From assembly GCF_040869045.1 (NCBI RefSeq), contig NC_090323.1, forward strand, positions 259,226,392 to 259,290,391: a DNA stretch of 64,000 bases. Reading direction: 5' to 3'. Below, piece after piece: positions 20,701 through 32,264 of this stretch. The notes beneath the pieces are model-generated. The model was not told the DNA's origin. It worked only from the letters and a program-made list of their open reading frames with translations, and searched no databases. The position numbers and the translations under genes were made by a program. The stretch's first letter is position 1; each line of letters begins with the position of its first letter. This DNA is from Eurosta solidaginis. Its lineage: Eukaryota > Arthropoda > Insecta > Diptera > Tephritidae.

Positions 20701-21599
20701 CTCCTGGTTCTAAGCTACCCTCCACCAAATTCAGCCAAATCTGTTCATCCGTTCTGGAGTTATAAATAGTGTAACTAACACAACTTTCTCTTACTTATAT
20801 ATGTATATACATCACATTAGAAACTTCAAAAATAACAGTATTTCTCCACTATTTAATGGATGTTATTATACAATGTACAAACTTCAGTCACTCTATTTAT
20901 TACAAAAAGCGCATGAAAATCCGTTGCGTTGTTTTAAAGATTTAAGCATTCAAAGGGACATGGGACAGAAAAAGCGACTTTGTTTTATAATATGTAGTGA
21001 TACTGATACATGCAAAAATACCAAAAAATGAAACTTTTTTGAAGAATTTTAAGAAAATGTTTAATATTTTGTAGCGGCAGCCAGTGGGTTAAGGCGATGG
21101 TAAGGATGTTCAAACATCTACGTATATATCTGTGTGCATATACCAGCATAGCTACGTTCACATGTGTTAGTAACTGGTAGAAAGCAAACACATTCCTAGA
21201 TGTTGGAACATGTATCTGTTAGTATGCGTGAAGTTTGTTCGTGAAAGTTTATGTCTGTCGTTTCCCGCCAAAAGAGGATTGTATGTATTGGTATCTTTCG
21301 TTCTTGAGTGAAAGTGGTGAGAAAGAAATGCTTTCGATCTATGGGGTACGATCGCCAAACGATGACAGGGCATGTGTCAAATGTAAAGTACATGAGTGCG
21401 GAAGCTACTAAAGTCGTTTTAAGTGGAAACAAAGTCCTTTGTGAAAAAAAAAAAAAATAAGTTTCGGTTTACGGTTGTTGCTAACCGCGTTATTGGCCCG
21501 TTAAGCACCGGCACACAAAAAAAACTCGGTGTCCTGTACCCTATTCAGGTGAGTCAGTGAAACCCCCTTCCCCAGTCCCTGGTGCGTGTGGACTATTCG
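20701..21599. other. AT-rich sequence, nothing recognised
   Basis: No open frame has a recognisable domain and there is no repeat beyond short (TATG)n-like runs near 20,800. A CACCGGCACAC..CGGTGTCC stretch near 21,510 is the only GC-richer spot. Confidence 0.5.
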
Positions 21600-22020
21600 T
21601 GAACATAAATTAAATTGTTAAAATGCAAATTAAATAAAATAAAATTTAATACCTAAAATTCACAAAATTGAATAAATAAATAAAATTAAATGCGAAGATA
21701 CTATGAAATAATGAAATAAAATAAAATAATGAAAGTTAAATAAAATAAAACTTAAATAAATTAGCTTTTAATTATAAAATAAAAAAAAACCATACAACTA
21801 ATTAAAATAAAATATCGTACATAAATACATAAAGTCAGACATCTGAGTAAAATCGAATAGATAACATTAAATATATAGATAAAATTAAGTAAAATAAATA
21901 AAATGAAATAAATAAACAAAATTTCATAAATAGGCAAAATGAAATAAGTAGGTAAAGTCAGGTAAATAAATAAAATTACACAATTTAATAAAATTCAATA
22001 ACTATAACAAATAAAGGATA
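21600..22020. repeat. Degenerate (AAATA)n low-complexity tract
   Basis: This is a long run of AAATAAAATA-like text on the plus strand, interrupted by short unique bits. It is simple sequence with no coding meaning. Confidence 0.85.
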
Positions 22021-24270
22021 CAGTGGGCAAAACAAAGATAGAAGCTAAATAAAGTTCACATGCATCTAAGTGTTCCCTTATTTGCGTTATGACCCAACCC
22101 CTGAAACTGTTTCTTTTCCCCTCGAATAGATCGCGGCGCTAAAGGTAAAGCCTGCCACATCTGCCACCACCATCGAGTCACAAACTCACACAAAGGCGGG
22201 GTAGTACTTCATACAGGAACTTGCCACACACACATATACACTAAAGTTAACATAAAAAGCGGGGTAGTAAGTTGAAGAAGACAAGAGGAAGCATACAGAC
22301 GGTGCCAGGCTGAACATCAAAGGAGTAAAGGGGCATCTTGGCGCTCCCATCCTGGCACCGAAATCATTATTTGGGTGATATAGCGCAGCAGAGGAGAACA
22401 ACAAAGGGGAGGAGCAAGTCTCGAGCCACCGCCGAGCAGAGAAAAAAAATTAATCGACATTTTTTAGGGTTTTTTTGAAATTTTTGTTAGCATAATATTT
22501 GCATTTGTTTTTTTTTTTTTATTAGACGGTTTAGTTTTCCACATTTGAGATTAATTTTGATTTGATCATTTAAATTTGAGATTTTTTTTTCGGTAAATAA
22601 GTTTAGTTTCCTAAATTTCTTTTGGTTCGGATATACATCCATACATATGTACACATATGTGTATATATGTAGATAATTATATGCATATCACTATGCCCTA
22701 ACTTGGCCTCCCTGTTTTATCTTTTTTGTTGTTCATATTAATTTTGCCTTTTTTATATTTCTATTTATTTATTTAGTTTTGCCAAAAAAAAAAAAATAAA
22801 TCACAATTTCCCCTTTTTGTTCGTTTGCCGATCATTAGTCTTCATTCTTTATTTATCTCACCCTCTCCTTACTCACAATCTTTAGTTTACTTGCTTCCAT
22901 TTTCAATAGTTTTCATAAAGTTTGTTTTTTTGTTTATTTTTATCTGGTTAACTTTCACTCCTTTTAAATTACCTTTTCTTCTTCAGTTTTTCTCTATGGA
23001 ATCTCGATTCTCGTTTTGTTCAGCCACCTTTTGTTCTTTCTTTTTACTTAAATTAATTAAATATTTTTGTCCGCACAAGAAAGAAAAGAGGAAATATTCT
23101 GCTTTGATTCGGACCGCAACCGCATGCCCGAATAAACAAAATATATCCTTTTCCATTGCCGGTAGTTGATTGGAAAACTTCCAACAAAAAGTCTCTTAGG
23201 TATATGATACATATGTATGTGCTCTTGAATTTTCAGCTACCCTCCCCCTCCGATGCAGGCGCCTTCGTTGCTGGTAAGATCGGTGAGTGATAATATTTAA
23301 GGTATCACATTTCTGAGACAATACACTATGTATACATTTGCATATATATATGTATAAACCCATCTACCTTACAATAGGGAAGACTTTATTTTTGAATTCG
23401 CACCATACAGAGGCGGTGCGATAATTCCTACTTTCGGATATCACTACTTTTATAAAATTTTCCTTTAATTTCTTTTTTACCGCGGGCCGAACTTCTAAAC
23501 ACTCATAACATCCCATAACAACTTGTGTTTAAATTGTTAGTACGTTATTCTCTTTTTCTTTAAAAAAAAATTAATCTTTGTTAGTATTTGTTTATTCACA
23601 AGCAGATAAATAGATACATACATACACATATGTATTATATATATATCCATTATTATTTGAAGTCCAGGTTAGGTATTAGTAATAAGTTAGATTAATAGAT
23701 ATTTCTTTTTTTGGATTCCAATTAATTTTAGACTTAGTTTCCATGAATTTGTAGTTCAATTAAATTAATTATATAATAAATTAATTGTAAAATTTACCGC
23801 TGAAATCGGTTAGTTTTCTTGTACATCATTTGGCCTTACATTGAATGGGTTGAAGTCCAAATAATATGTCAGGCTAATTAGGCATAAATTTGGTGTGGGT
23901 GTTGCATGGGTGCATTATAGGAGACGTGGATGTGAGGCTAACGTGACGGGCTAGACAGATTAGGGACATGGGACATTGACGGACGGACACATGTCAGGCT
24001 AAGGGGGCGTTGCTAAAGCCTCGGAGTCAGTGCAACGCCCAAGGTTGCGTCGAGGTTTTACGCAGAGTGGGAGGGATGACTCCACCTGACACGGACAGAC
24101 CTTTTCTTCCAGCTTTCCTTTCCTTTTCATAGATTTCAGGCATGAACCTCTCTCTTGTTTGTATAACTGTAGGTAAGGCGAGTGAGCAAAAACTCACCCC
24201 GCCCGACGAGCTAGCAGGGGCTTGCCAGCATGCCAAATGCCACCTCCGCCTTACCCCAACAGTCAGTTAT
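22021..24270. other. AT-rich sequence with microsatellites, nothing recognised
   Basis: ACATATG- and CATACATA-type microsatellites appear near 22,635-22,670, 23,205, 23,330 and 23,615. I could not recognise any exon, RNA gene or element. The GC-richer island at about 24,000-24,270 has no domain-bearing frame. Confidence 0.5.
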
Positions 24271-24278
24271 ACAACAAT

Positions 24279-24291
24279 GGCGCCCAACGTA
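24279..24291 (+). other. Possible retroelement primer-binding-site relic
   Basis: TGGCGCCCAACGT matches the first 13 bases of a lysine-tRNA-type primer-binding site (TGGCGCCCAACGTGGGGC), but the last five bases do not match. It could mark the end of a decayed LTR ending just upstream. No second LTR and no gag-pol follow, so this is weak. Confidence 0.25.
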
Positions 24292-25830
24292 TAGCCCAGT
24301 TTTTTTATTTTTATTTTTCCCAAATGTCTGTCGATTTGCAATTTTATTTACCTACTTTTTTTTACTTACTAATTTTAACATCAATAGCCCATTTCTCAGT
24401 TTCCTTATTTTTTTTTTTTTTGCTTCATTCAATTTTTAAAAATTAGTTTTGATTTCTCTGTCACTTTCTTTAACAATCTGCTTTCTTCGACTGGACGGAC
24501 GACCGTTATAGTGGCAACATCACTCGGACACGTTCGTTGTGATTAGTGCCACTGTAACAAATACGAGGGGGGATACTTAGCCGACCGTAGGAGTTCCTTA
24601 TATAAGCTGCAACGCTTGTATAAGTGGGATCCTGCGGTAAAGCAAGTATAATAGTAGGGAGACGCTTCGAGTGGAAGCCACTGTTTAAGCTACTGTGCAA
24701 GCAGTCCAGCACTGATTGTAGATGAGGTTTACAGTGAGCCTTCATCACGGTTGTTTGCGGCAGTGTGGCAGCCAAGCTTTGGGTCATGGCTTAGAGGTTT
24801 GATGTGCCACACTGAACACTGAACACTGAAAAATACAAATGACCTGGACTTAGACAAATCACTGACAAACGACTCGCATCCACTACGACCTTGCCGAGGT
24901 ACAACACCGACACACACCAATAGCATAAACGAAAAATTTAACAGATATAACAACAACAAAGAAACCAGAAAGATTTTTTTCTTTTACTACACGTGTACTT
25001 ACTTATAATCTACATAGATTCTGATACATTTGTATGTACATAGATATTTACATACATACATATATTTTGCAGTTTACTTAATTTCTTATTGCAATTTTTC
25101 TTTTATGCGCAAACGTTTGTCTTTCTACAGAATTTCCTCTTAAAGTGTTGTTGGAATTTTAAGAGTTTTTTATTCTACCTTTTTGTAATATTAGTGAATT
25201 TTTATACCAAATTGGTTGATAGTAACTAAGACCCTTTTCTGAATTTTTTTTATATTTTTTATCAATACAATCTTATATTTACATATATACATCTTATTAT
25301 TAAGAATTTAGATTTTTTATTATTTTTATTTTATTTTTTTCATTTTTTTTATTTTCTATTTAGCTTAGTTTGAATTTTTTCTTCGAAATATTCTCTTCAG
25401 TTTTTTTATATTATTATATTTTTTTTTTTCACATCCTTTGTTAGTATATTGAAATTTTATCTCTACCTATTTATTATCATTTAAGATTCTGTTTTAATAT
25501 AGTTTGTTGTTATAAATACATTTTTATTTACCACCCCTTGAAGTAGTGGCTTTTGGGTTTTGAATTTAAATCTGGTTGAATTTTCGAAAACAAGTTTTTT
25601 ATAGGACTACTTGCTGATTACCTATTTTGGCAAACCTCCCTAATATTTCTTTTAGATTTATATATATATTATTTTTTTCATTGAATTTCATTATATCTTC
25701 TAATAGCAGTTTTGAAGTTCAGTTGATTGCTGAAAGATATTAATTATTTTTAGTTTAACCAAATCGTTATTTTTGGGTACCTGGGGTTGATTACACAATC
25801 CCTCAAATTTTGTTGTGATTGTTTTTGCTT
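24292..25830. other. AT-rich sequence, nothing recognised
   Basis: This is T-rich intergenic-looking sequence with short (CATA)n near 25,050 and homopolymer T runs at 25,300-25,430. The conceptual frames are short and carry no motif. Confidence 0.5.
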
Positions 25831-26116
25831 TTTATACTCAGTTGAGCAGAGCTCACAGGGTATATTAAGTTTGATTGGATAACGGTTGGTTGTACATATA
25901 TAAAGGAATCGAGATAGATATAGACTTCCATATATCAAAATAATCAGGATCGAAAAAAAATTTGATTGAGCCATGTCCGTCCGTCCGTCCGTCCGTTAAC
26001 ACGATAACTTGAGTAAATTTTGAGGTATCTTGATGAAATTTGGTGTGTAGGTTCCTGAGCACTCATCTCAGATCGCTATTTAAAATGAACGAAATCGGTC
26101 TATATCCACGCCCACT
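25831..26116 (+). mobile_element. CCACGCCCAC family, 5' end fragment
   Basis: This starts with TATACTCAGTTGAGCAGAGC, carries the (CCGT)n run at 25,977-25,997 and ends within CCACGCCCACT. It is only the first 286 bp of the family and is followed by an unrelated RT fragment. Confidence 0.85.
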
Positions 26117-26444
26117 GAAATGTGGAAAACGTCAACAATAATACCTGTGGAAAAAGTTAAAAAGACAATGCAACCTATAGAACTTAGACCCATAAATACC
26201 TTGCCAAGTGATGCTAAAATTCTCGAAGTCATTGTTAAGAATCAGTTGGTGAATCATCTTGAAGTAAATAATATACTAGTCTACCAACAATCAGGATTTA
26301 GGAAAAAACATTCCTGTGAGACAGTGCTGAACTTAGTGATATCTGATTGGAAAGAAGAGCTAAACAACAAAAAAGTAGTGGTTTCAGTTTTCCTTGACCT
26401 CAAAAGAGCTTTTGAAACGGTGGATAGAGAGATATTAATAAAAA
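26117..26444 (+). pseudogene. Non-LTR reverse transcriptase fragment
   Basis: About 109 codons of an RT finger/palm region are open from 26,120. Motifs in order are LRPINTLPSDAKILE, YQQSGFRKKHSCETVLNLVI and VVSVFLDLKRAFETVDRE, the last holding the first catalytic Asp. The catalytic ADD box, thumb and any endonuclease are missing. The family is unclear; it is not the R1-, RTE- or LOA-type found elsewhere here. Both edges abut the dispersed family: its 5' end on the left in plus orientation, and its 3' end on the right in minus orientation. The frame then reads into the neighbour and stops at 26,461. Confidence 0.8.
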
Positions 26445-28224
26445 CAAGGAAGGAAGGCTAAGTTCGGGTGTCACCGAACATTATATACTCAGTTGAGAGC
26501 TGTGGAGACAAAGTAAGGGAAATCACCATGTTGTAAAAGGAACCTAGGGTAACCCTGGAATGTGTCTGTATGACATGTGTATCAAATGGAAGGTATTAAA
26601 GAGTATTTTAAGGGGAAGTGGGCCATAGATCTATAGATGGACGCCATTTAGGGATATCGCCATAAAGGTGGAACAGGCCTGACTCGAGAATTTGTTTGTA
26701 CGATATGGGTAACAAATGAAATGTGTTAATGATAATTTTAAAAGGGAGTGGGCCTAAGTTCTTTAGGTGGACGTCTTTTCGAGATATCGACATAAAGGTG
26801 GACCAGGGGTGACTCTAGAATTTATTTTGTACGATATGGGTATCAAATAAAAGGTATTAATGAGTATTTTAAAAGAGCGTGGGCCTAAGTTCTATAGATG
26901 GACGCCTTTCGAGATATCGCCATAAAGATGGACCAAGAGTGACTCTAGAATTTGTTTGTACGATATGAGTATCAAATGAAAGGTGTTAATGAGTATTTTA
27001 AGAGGGCGTGGGCCTTAGTTCTATATGTGGACGCCTTTTCGAGATATCGCCATAAACGTGGACCAGGGGTGACTCTAGAATTTGTTTGTACTATATGGGT
27101 ATCAAATGAAAAGTGGGCCTTAGTTCTATAGGTGGACGCCTTTTCGGAATATCGTTATAAAAGTGGACCTGGGTTGACTCTAGAATGCGTTTGTACAATA
27201 TGGGTGTCAAACCAAAAGTTTAATAAGTGTTTTAAAAGGGAGTGGGCCTTTGTTCTATGGGTGGACGCCTTTTCGGGATATCGCCATAAACGTGGAACAG
27301 GGGTGACTCTAGAATGCGTTTGTACAATATGGGTATCAAACGAAAGGTGCTAATGAGTATTTTAAAAGGGTGTGGGCCTTAGTTCTCTAGGTGGACGCCT
27401 TTTCGAGATATCGCCATAAAGGTGGACCAGGGGTGACTCTAGAATTTGTTTGTACGGTATGGGTATCAAATGAAAGGTGTTAATGAGTATTTTAAAAGGG
27501 CGTGGGTCTTAGTTCTATAGGTGGAGGCCTTTTCGAGATATCTCCATAAAGGTAGACCAGGGGTGACTCTAGAATTTGTTTGTACGATAATGGGTAACAA
27601 ATGAAAGGTGTTATTGAGTATTTTAAAAGGCAGTGGGCCTTAGTTCTATAGGTGGATGCCTTTTCGAGATATCGCCATAAAGGTGGGCCAGGGGTGACTC
27701 TAGAAATTTTGTGTACGATATGGATATCAAATGAAAGGTGTTAATGAGTATTTTAAAAGGGTGTGGGCCTTAGTTCTATAGGTGGACGCCTTTTCGAGAT
27801 ATCGCCATAAAGGTGGACCAGGGGTGACTCTACAATTTGTTTGTATGGTATGGGTATCAAATGAAAGGTGTTAATGAGTATTATAAAAGGGCGTGGGCCT
27901 TAGTTCTATAGGTGGATGCCTTTTCGAGATATCGACATAAAGGTGGACCAGGGGTGACTCTAGAATTTGTTTATACTATATGGGTATCAAATGAAAGGTG
28001 TTAATGAATATTTTAAAAAGGAGTGGGCCTTAGTTCTATAGGTGGACGCTTTTTCGAGATATCGACATAAAGGTGGACCAGGGGTGACTCTAGAATTTTT
28101 TTGTACGATATGGGTATCAAAATGAAAGGTGTTAATGAGTATTTTAAAAAGGAGGGGGCCTTAGTTCTATATGTGAACGCCTTTTCGAGATATCGCCATA
28201 AACGTGGACCAGGGGTGACTCTAG
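26445..28224 (-). mobile_element. CCACGCCCAC family, inverted copy: 3' end and expanded 130-bp array
   Basis: On the minus strand this is the family 3' end (CTCAACTGAGTATATAATG and the hairpin at about 26,467-26,484) followed by roughly 13 tandem 130-bp units. The unit start GGTGGACCAGGGGTGACTCT recurs at 27,421, 27,551, 27,682 and 27,812. The last unit is interrupted at 28,224 by the RTE LINE and resumes at 31,632. Short conceptual peptides from these units repeat a LVHLYGDISKRRP-like phrase and are not genes. Confidence 0.9.
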
Positions 28225-31200
28225 GAGGGTGGGGCCGTGTGTAGAAGTCCACGAAAGTGGGGAAAGCTTCTGACCGCCATTCACCTGGGAATGGCCAGAG
28301 CGATTCTTTTGCATGCGGTTCAAGCAGCTCACTACTGCCGGTCGCTTGCGGCCAAGTATCCTCTGGGTAGCCGCTAAACACCCGTTTAGCGGTGAGCTAA
28401 TGTGAGAAGGCGACAACCTGGCTAGGCCACTCTGACATAATCGGTTTAAGGGCTAGCCGGGGGAGATTTCATCGGCAGCGTCTGTACACCTCTAGGTGCG
28501 GCTGCAAGCGGGCGTCTGTCTTGGAGCAAGCGGCTCGCTATATAAACGTGCCAAGTAATATTTTCACCCCCGCTGAGCGGGTTGTGCGCTGGGCTTGGGA
28601 CCCGCCACGTAAAACCATACTCCAATGAAATATAACAACAAGCCTCGGATAAATACACTCTCTATTGATGACGACCATGGCAAACGTTTGAAGGACAATG
28701 AATTGAAGGCATGCACCTGGAACGTCCGCTCCCTGAATGGGATTGGTGCAGATGCCCGGCTGGTTGATGTCCTCGTCAAAGCAAAATCTGACATCACCGC
28801 CATCCAAGAAATGCGTTGGACGAAGCAAGGAAGAAAGAAGATCAAAAATTGTGACATATATTGGAGTGGCCATGCGAATAAGCGCAGTTTCGGCGTCGGA
28901 TTCGTGGTGGGAGAGAGACTTTGTCGCCAAGTGCTGGCGTTCACGCCTGTGGACGAGCGTCTCGCCGCTATTCGAATAAAAGAAAAATTTTTTAATATAT
29001 CATTCATCTGCGCCCATGCGCCGACAGAGGAGAAAGACGATGAGGTGAAAGACACTTTTTATGAACAATACGAGCGCTGCCCCCGTCATGATATAAAAGT
29101 CGTGCTTGGCGACTTTAACGCCAGGGTGGGCAAAGAAGGTGTTTTTGGCCCTACAGTCGGAAAGTTCAGCCTACACAATGAAACTTCTCCTAACGGACTG
29201 AGGCTGATTGACTTTGCCGGTGCTCGAAACATGGTCATATCAAGCACGAGGTTCATGCATAAAAAGATACATCAAGCTACATGGCTGTCTCCTGATTGAA
29301 ATACTCGCAATCAGATCGACCACGTTGTGATAGACGGACGGCATGCCTCCAGTGTTTTAGATGTGCGAACGATCCGAGGACCTAACATCGATTCGGACCA
29401 TTATCTCGTTGCAGCCAAAATACGCACCCGCCTCAACGCGGCTAAAAACAAGGAACAAAAAACATAAGGAAAGCTAGACGTCGAAAAGCTTCAATCACAA
29501 CAGACTGCCAATGATTTCGCAACTCGACTCTCACACCTGCTCTCTGAGGGCACAACTCATCCTGAAGGAATACAGGAGCAGTGGGAGCATATCTCCAAAG
29601 CACTTCATACTGCCGCCGAGGAAAAAATTGGTTACCGGCGGCCACGAAAAAACAACTGGTATGATGAAGAATGCCGCGTTGCAACCGAAAGAAAAGACGC
29701 TGCCTACAGGGCTACGTTAAAAGCGAGCGCGACAAGAGGAGTGTGTGAACGCTATCGTGAGTTGAAAAGGGAAGCGAGACGCCTTTTCAGGAAGAAAAAA
29801 GCAGAAGCAGAAAGGCGTGAGTGCGAGGAACTTGAGCTGCTAGCCACCAGGAATAACGCCCGAAAATTCTACCAAAAAATACGGAGACAGACGGAAGGTT
29901 TTAAGACCGGGGCAAACTCCTGTAGGAATGAAAACGGCGACCTTGTAACTGATGTCCAGAGAGTGCTTAGATTATGGAGGGAACACTTCTCTGCTCTCCT
30001 AAATGGAGGCAGCAATTCACCGCGCAGAGATGAAGAACCCGATCCCGCAATCGATGATGATGGAATATATGTCCCCCCGCCCGATTATGACGAAGTTAGA
30101 ATAGCAATAACCAAATTGAAAAACAACAAGGCCGTGGGCGCTGATGGATTGCCTGCGGAGCTATTCAAGTTCGGCGGCGAGGAGTTGGTAAGGCGCATGC
30201 AGCAGCTTCTTAGCAAAATATGGGCGGACGAAAGCATGCCCGACGGTTGGAATCTAAGTGTTCTTTGCCCAGTCCACAAGAAGGGGGATACTGCAAAATG
30301 CACCAACTATCGTGGAATCAGCCTTCTTAATATCGCATATAAGGTCCTTTCAAGTGTATTGTGCGAAAGATTGAAGCCCACCGTGAACCGGCTGATTGGA
30401 CCTTATCAGTGCGGCTTCAGACCTGGTAAATCTACCATCGACCAGATTTTCACAATGCGCCAAATCTTGGAAAAAACCCGTGAAAAGAGAATCGACACAC
30501 ATCACCTCTTCGTCGACTTTAAAGCCGCCTTCGACAGCACGAAAAGGAGCTGCCTATATGCCGCTATGTCTGAATTTGGTTTCCCCGCAAAACTTATACG
30601 GCTGTGCAAAATGACGTTGAGCAACACCATCAGCTCAGTCAGAATTGGGAAGGACCTCTCCGAGCCGTTCGAAACTAAACGAGGTTTCAGACAGGGTGAC
30701 CCCCTATCGTGCGATTTCTTTAATTTGATGCTGGAGAAAATTATACTAGCTGCAGAACTTAACCGCACTGGAACAATATACTATAAAAGCGTGCAATTAC
30801 TGGCATATGCTGATGACATTGATATCATCGGCCTAAACACCCGCGCTGTTAGTTCTGCTTACTCCAAGCTGGAAAAAGAAGCGGTAAAGATGGGTTTGAT
30901 GGTGAATGAGGACAAAACGAAGTACCTGCTGTCATCGAGCAAAGAGTCAGCGCATATGCGCCTTGGCAACCACGCTACTGTTGGCAGCCATAATTTCGAA
31001 ATAGTAAAAGACTTCGTTTATTTGGGAACCAGCATCAACATTAGCAACAACATCAGCACTGAAATCCAGCGAAGAATCAATCTTGCCAATAAATGCTACT
31101 TTGGACTAGGTAGGCAATTGAAAAGTAAAGTCCTCTCTCGGCGAACGAAAATCATACTCTACAAGTCACTTATCGTACCCGTCCTGCTATATGGGGCAGA

Positions 31201-31631
31201 AGCATGGACCATGACAACAGCAGATGAAGCGGCTTTGGGAGTGTTCGAGAGAAAAGTTCTTCGAAAGATTTATGGACCTCTACGCGTTGGCGATGGCGAG
31301 TACCGAAGAAGATTTAATGATGAGCTGTACGAGCTATACGCAGACATCAACATAGTCCAGCGAATTAAAACGCAGCGGCTGCGCTGGATAGGCCATGTTA
31401 TGCGAATGAAAGATGATGCTCCGGCCAAGAAAGTGTTTCTATCGGAACCCGCCTATGGAAGCAGAGGTAGAGGGCGGCCCCCACTCCGTTGGAAGGACCA
31501 GGTGGAAAACGATTTAAACTCCCTTGGTGTGACCAATTGGCGCCGGTTGGCGGAGCGAAGGAGCGACTGGCGCGCCTTGTTGGACGGCCATAACCGTTTA
31601 GACGGTTAAGCGCCAATTAAGTAAGTAAGTA
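28225..31631 (+). mobile_element. RTE-clade LINE with a perfect 14-bp target duplication
   Basis: This 3,407-bp element has a 5' UTR of about 400 bp, a single long ORF frame and an (AAGT)n-type 3' tail (GTAAGTAAGTAA). It is flanked by identical AGGGGTGACTCTAG at 28,211-28,224 and 31,632-31,645, so it inserted into a 130-bp unit. A short tandem-repeat tail and a single endonuclease-RT ORF are typical of RTE elements. The intact target duplication and near-intact ORF suggest a recent insertion. Confidence 0.95.
28625..31609 (+). pseudogene. RTE LINE polyprotein: endonuclease and reverse transcriptase, two in-frame stops
   Basis: One frame of about 994 codons encodes the whole element protein. 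The APE endonuclease (about residues 28-275) shows TWNVRSLNG, the active-site Glu in AIQEMRW (62), VVLGDFNARVG (163-165), [12 protein letters not shown] and SDHYLVAAK. The RT (about 490-850) shows NYRGISLLN, YQCGFRPGKSTIDQ, HLFVDFKAAFDS (Asp near 631), GFRQGDPLSCDFFNL and the catalytic LLAYADDID (728-731). The C-terminus has LRWIGHVMRM and a GRPPLRWKDQ motif typical of RTE proteins. Two stops break it: TGA at 29,297, which looks like a CGA-to-TGA transition in the endonuclease, and TAA at 29,465. Otherwise no frameshift is seen. Proteins of this kind are often mis-annotated as craniofacial development protein 2. Confidence 0.95.
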
Positions 31632-31645
31632 AGGGGTGACTCTAG

Positions 31646-31915
31646 AATTTTTTTGTACGATACGGGTATCAAATGAAAGGTGTTAATGAGTATTTTAAAA
31701 AGGCGTGGGCCTTAGTTCTATAGGTGGACGCCTTTTCGAGATATCGACATAAAGGTGGACCAGGGGTGACTCTAGAATGTGTTTGTACGATATGGGTATC
31801 AAATTAAAGGTATTAATAAGGGTTTTAAAAGGGAGTGGCCCTTAGTTGTATATGTGAAGGCGTTTTCGAGATATCTACCAAAATGTGGACCAGGGTGATC
31901 CAGAACATCATCTGT
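31646..31915 (-). repeat. 130-bp tandem units, right of the RTE insertion
   Basis: About two units continue the array interrupted at 28,224, ending near GACCAGGGTGATCCAGAACA. Confidence 0.9.
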
Positions 31916-32264
31916 CGGGTACCGCTAGTTTATTTATATATATAATACCACGTACAGTATTCCTTCCAAGATTCCAAGGGCTTTTGATTTCGCCCTGCAA
32001 AACTTTTTCATTTTCTTCTACTTAATATGGTAGGTGGCACACCCATTTTACCAAGTTTTTTTCTAAAGTTATATTTTGCGTCAATAGACCACTACCATTA
32101 CCATGTTTCATCCATTTTTTCGTATTTGGTATATAATTATGGCATTTTTTTCATTTTTCGTAATTTTCGATATCGCAAAAGTGGGCGTGGTCATAGTCGG
32201 ATTTAGACAGTTTTTTATACCAATACAAAGTGAGTTCAGATAAGTACGTGAACTGAGTTTAGTA
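31916..32264 (-). mobile_element. CCACGCCCAC family, inverted unique region
   Basis: This is the reverse complement of about 10,830-11,060, including GTGGGCGTGGTCATAGTCGG and the CTTCTACTTAATATGGTAGG text. It belongs to the same inverted copy as 26,445-28,224 and is cut on the right by the 434-bp array. Confidence 0.85.

Noticed and set aside
24000..24270. GC-richer island as a host exon
   Set aside because: GGTAAG-like donor strings occur, but no frame has a domain or codon bias and no partner exon is visible.
28446..29055. Minus-strand frames overlapping the RTE endonuclease
   Set aside because: Shadows of the plus-strand ORF, which has clear catalytic motifs.
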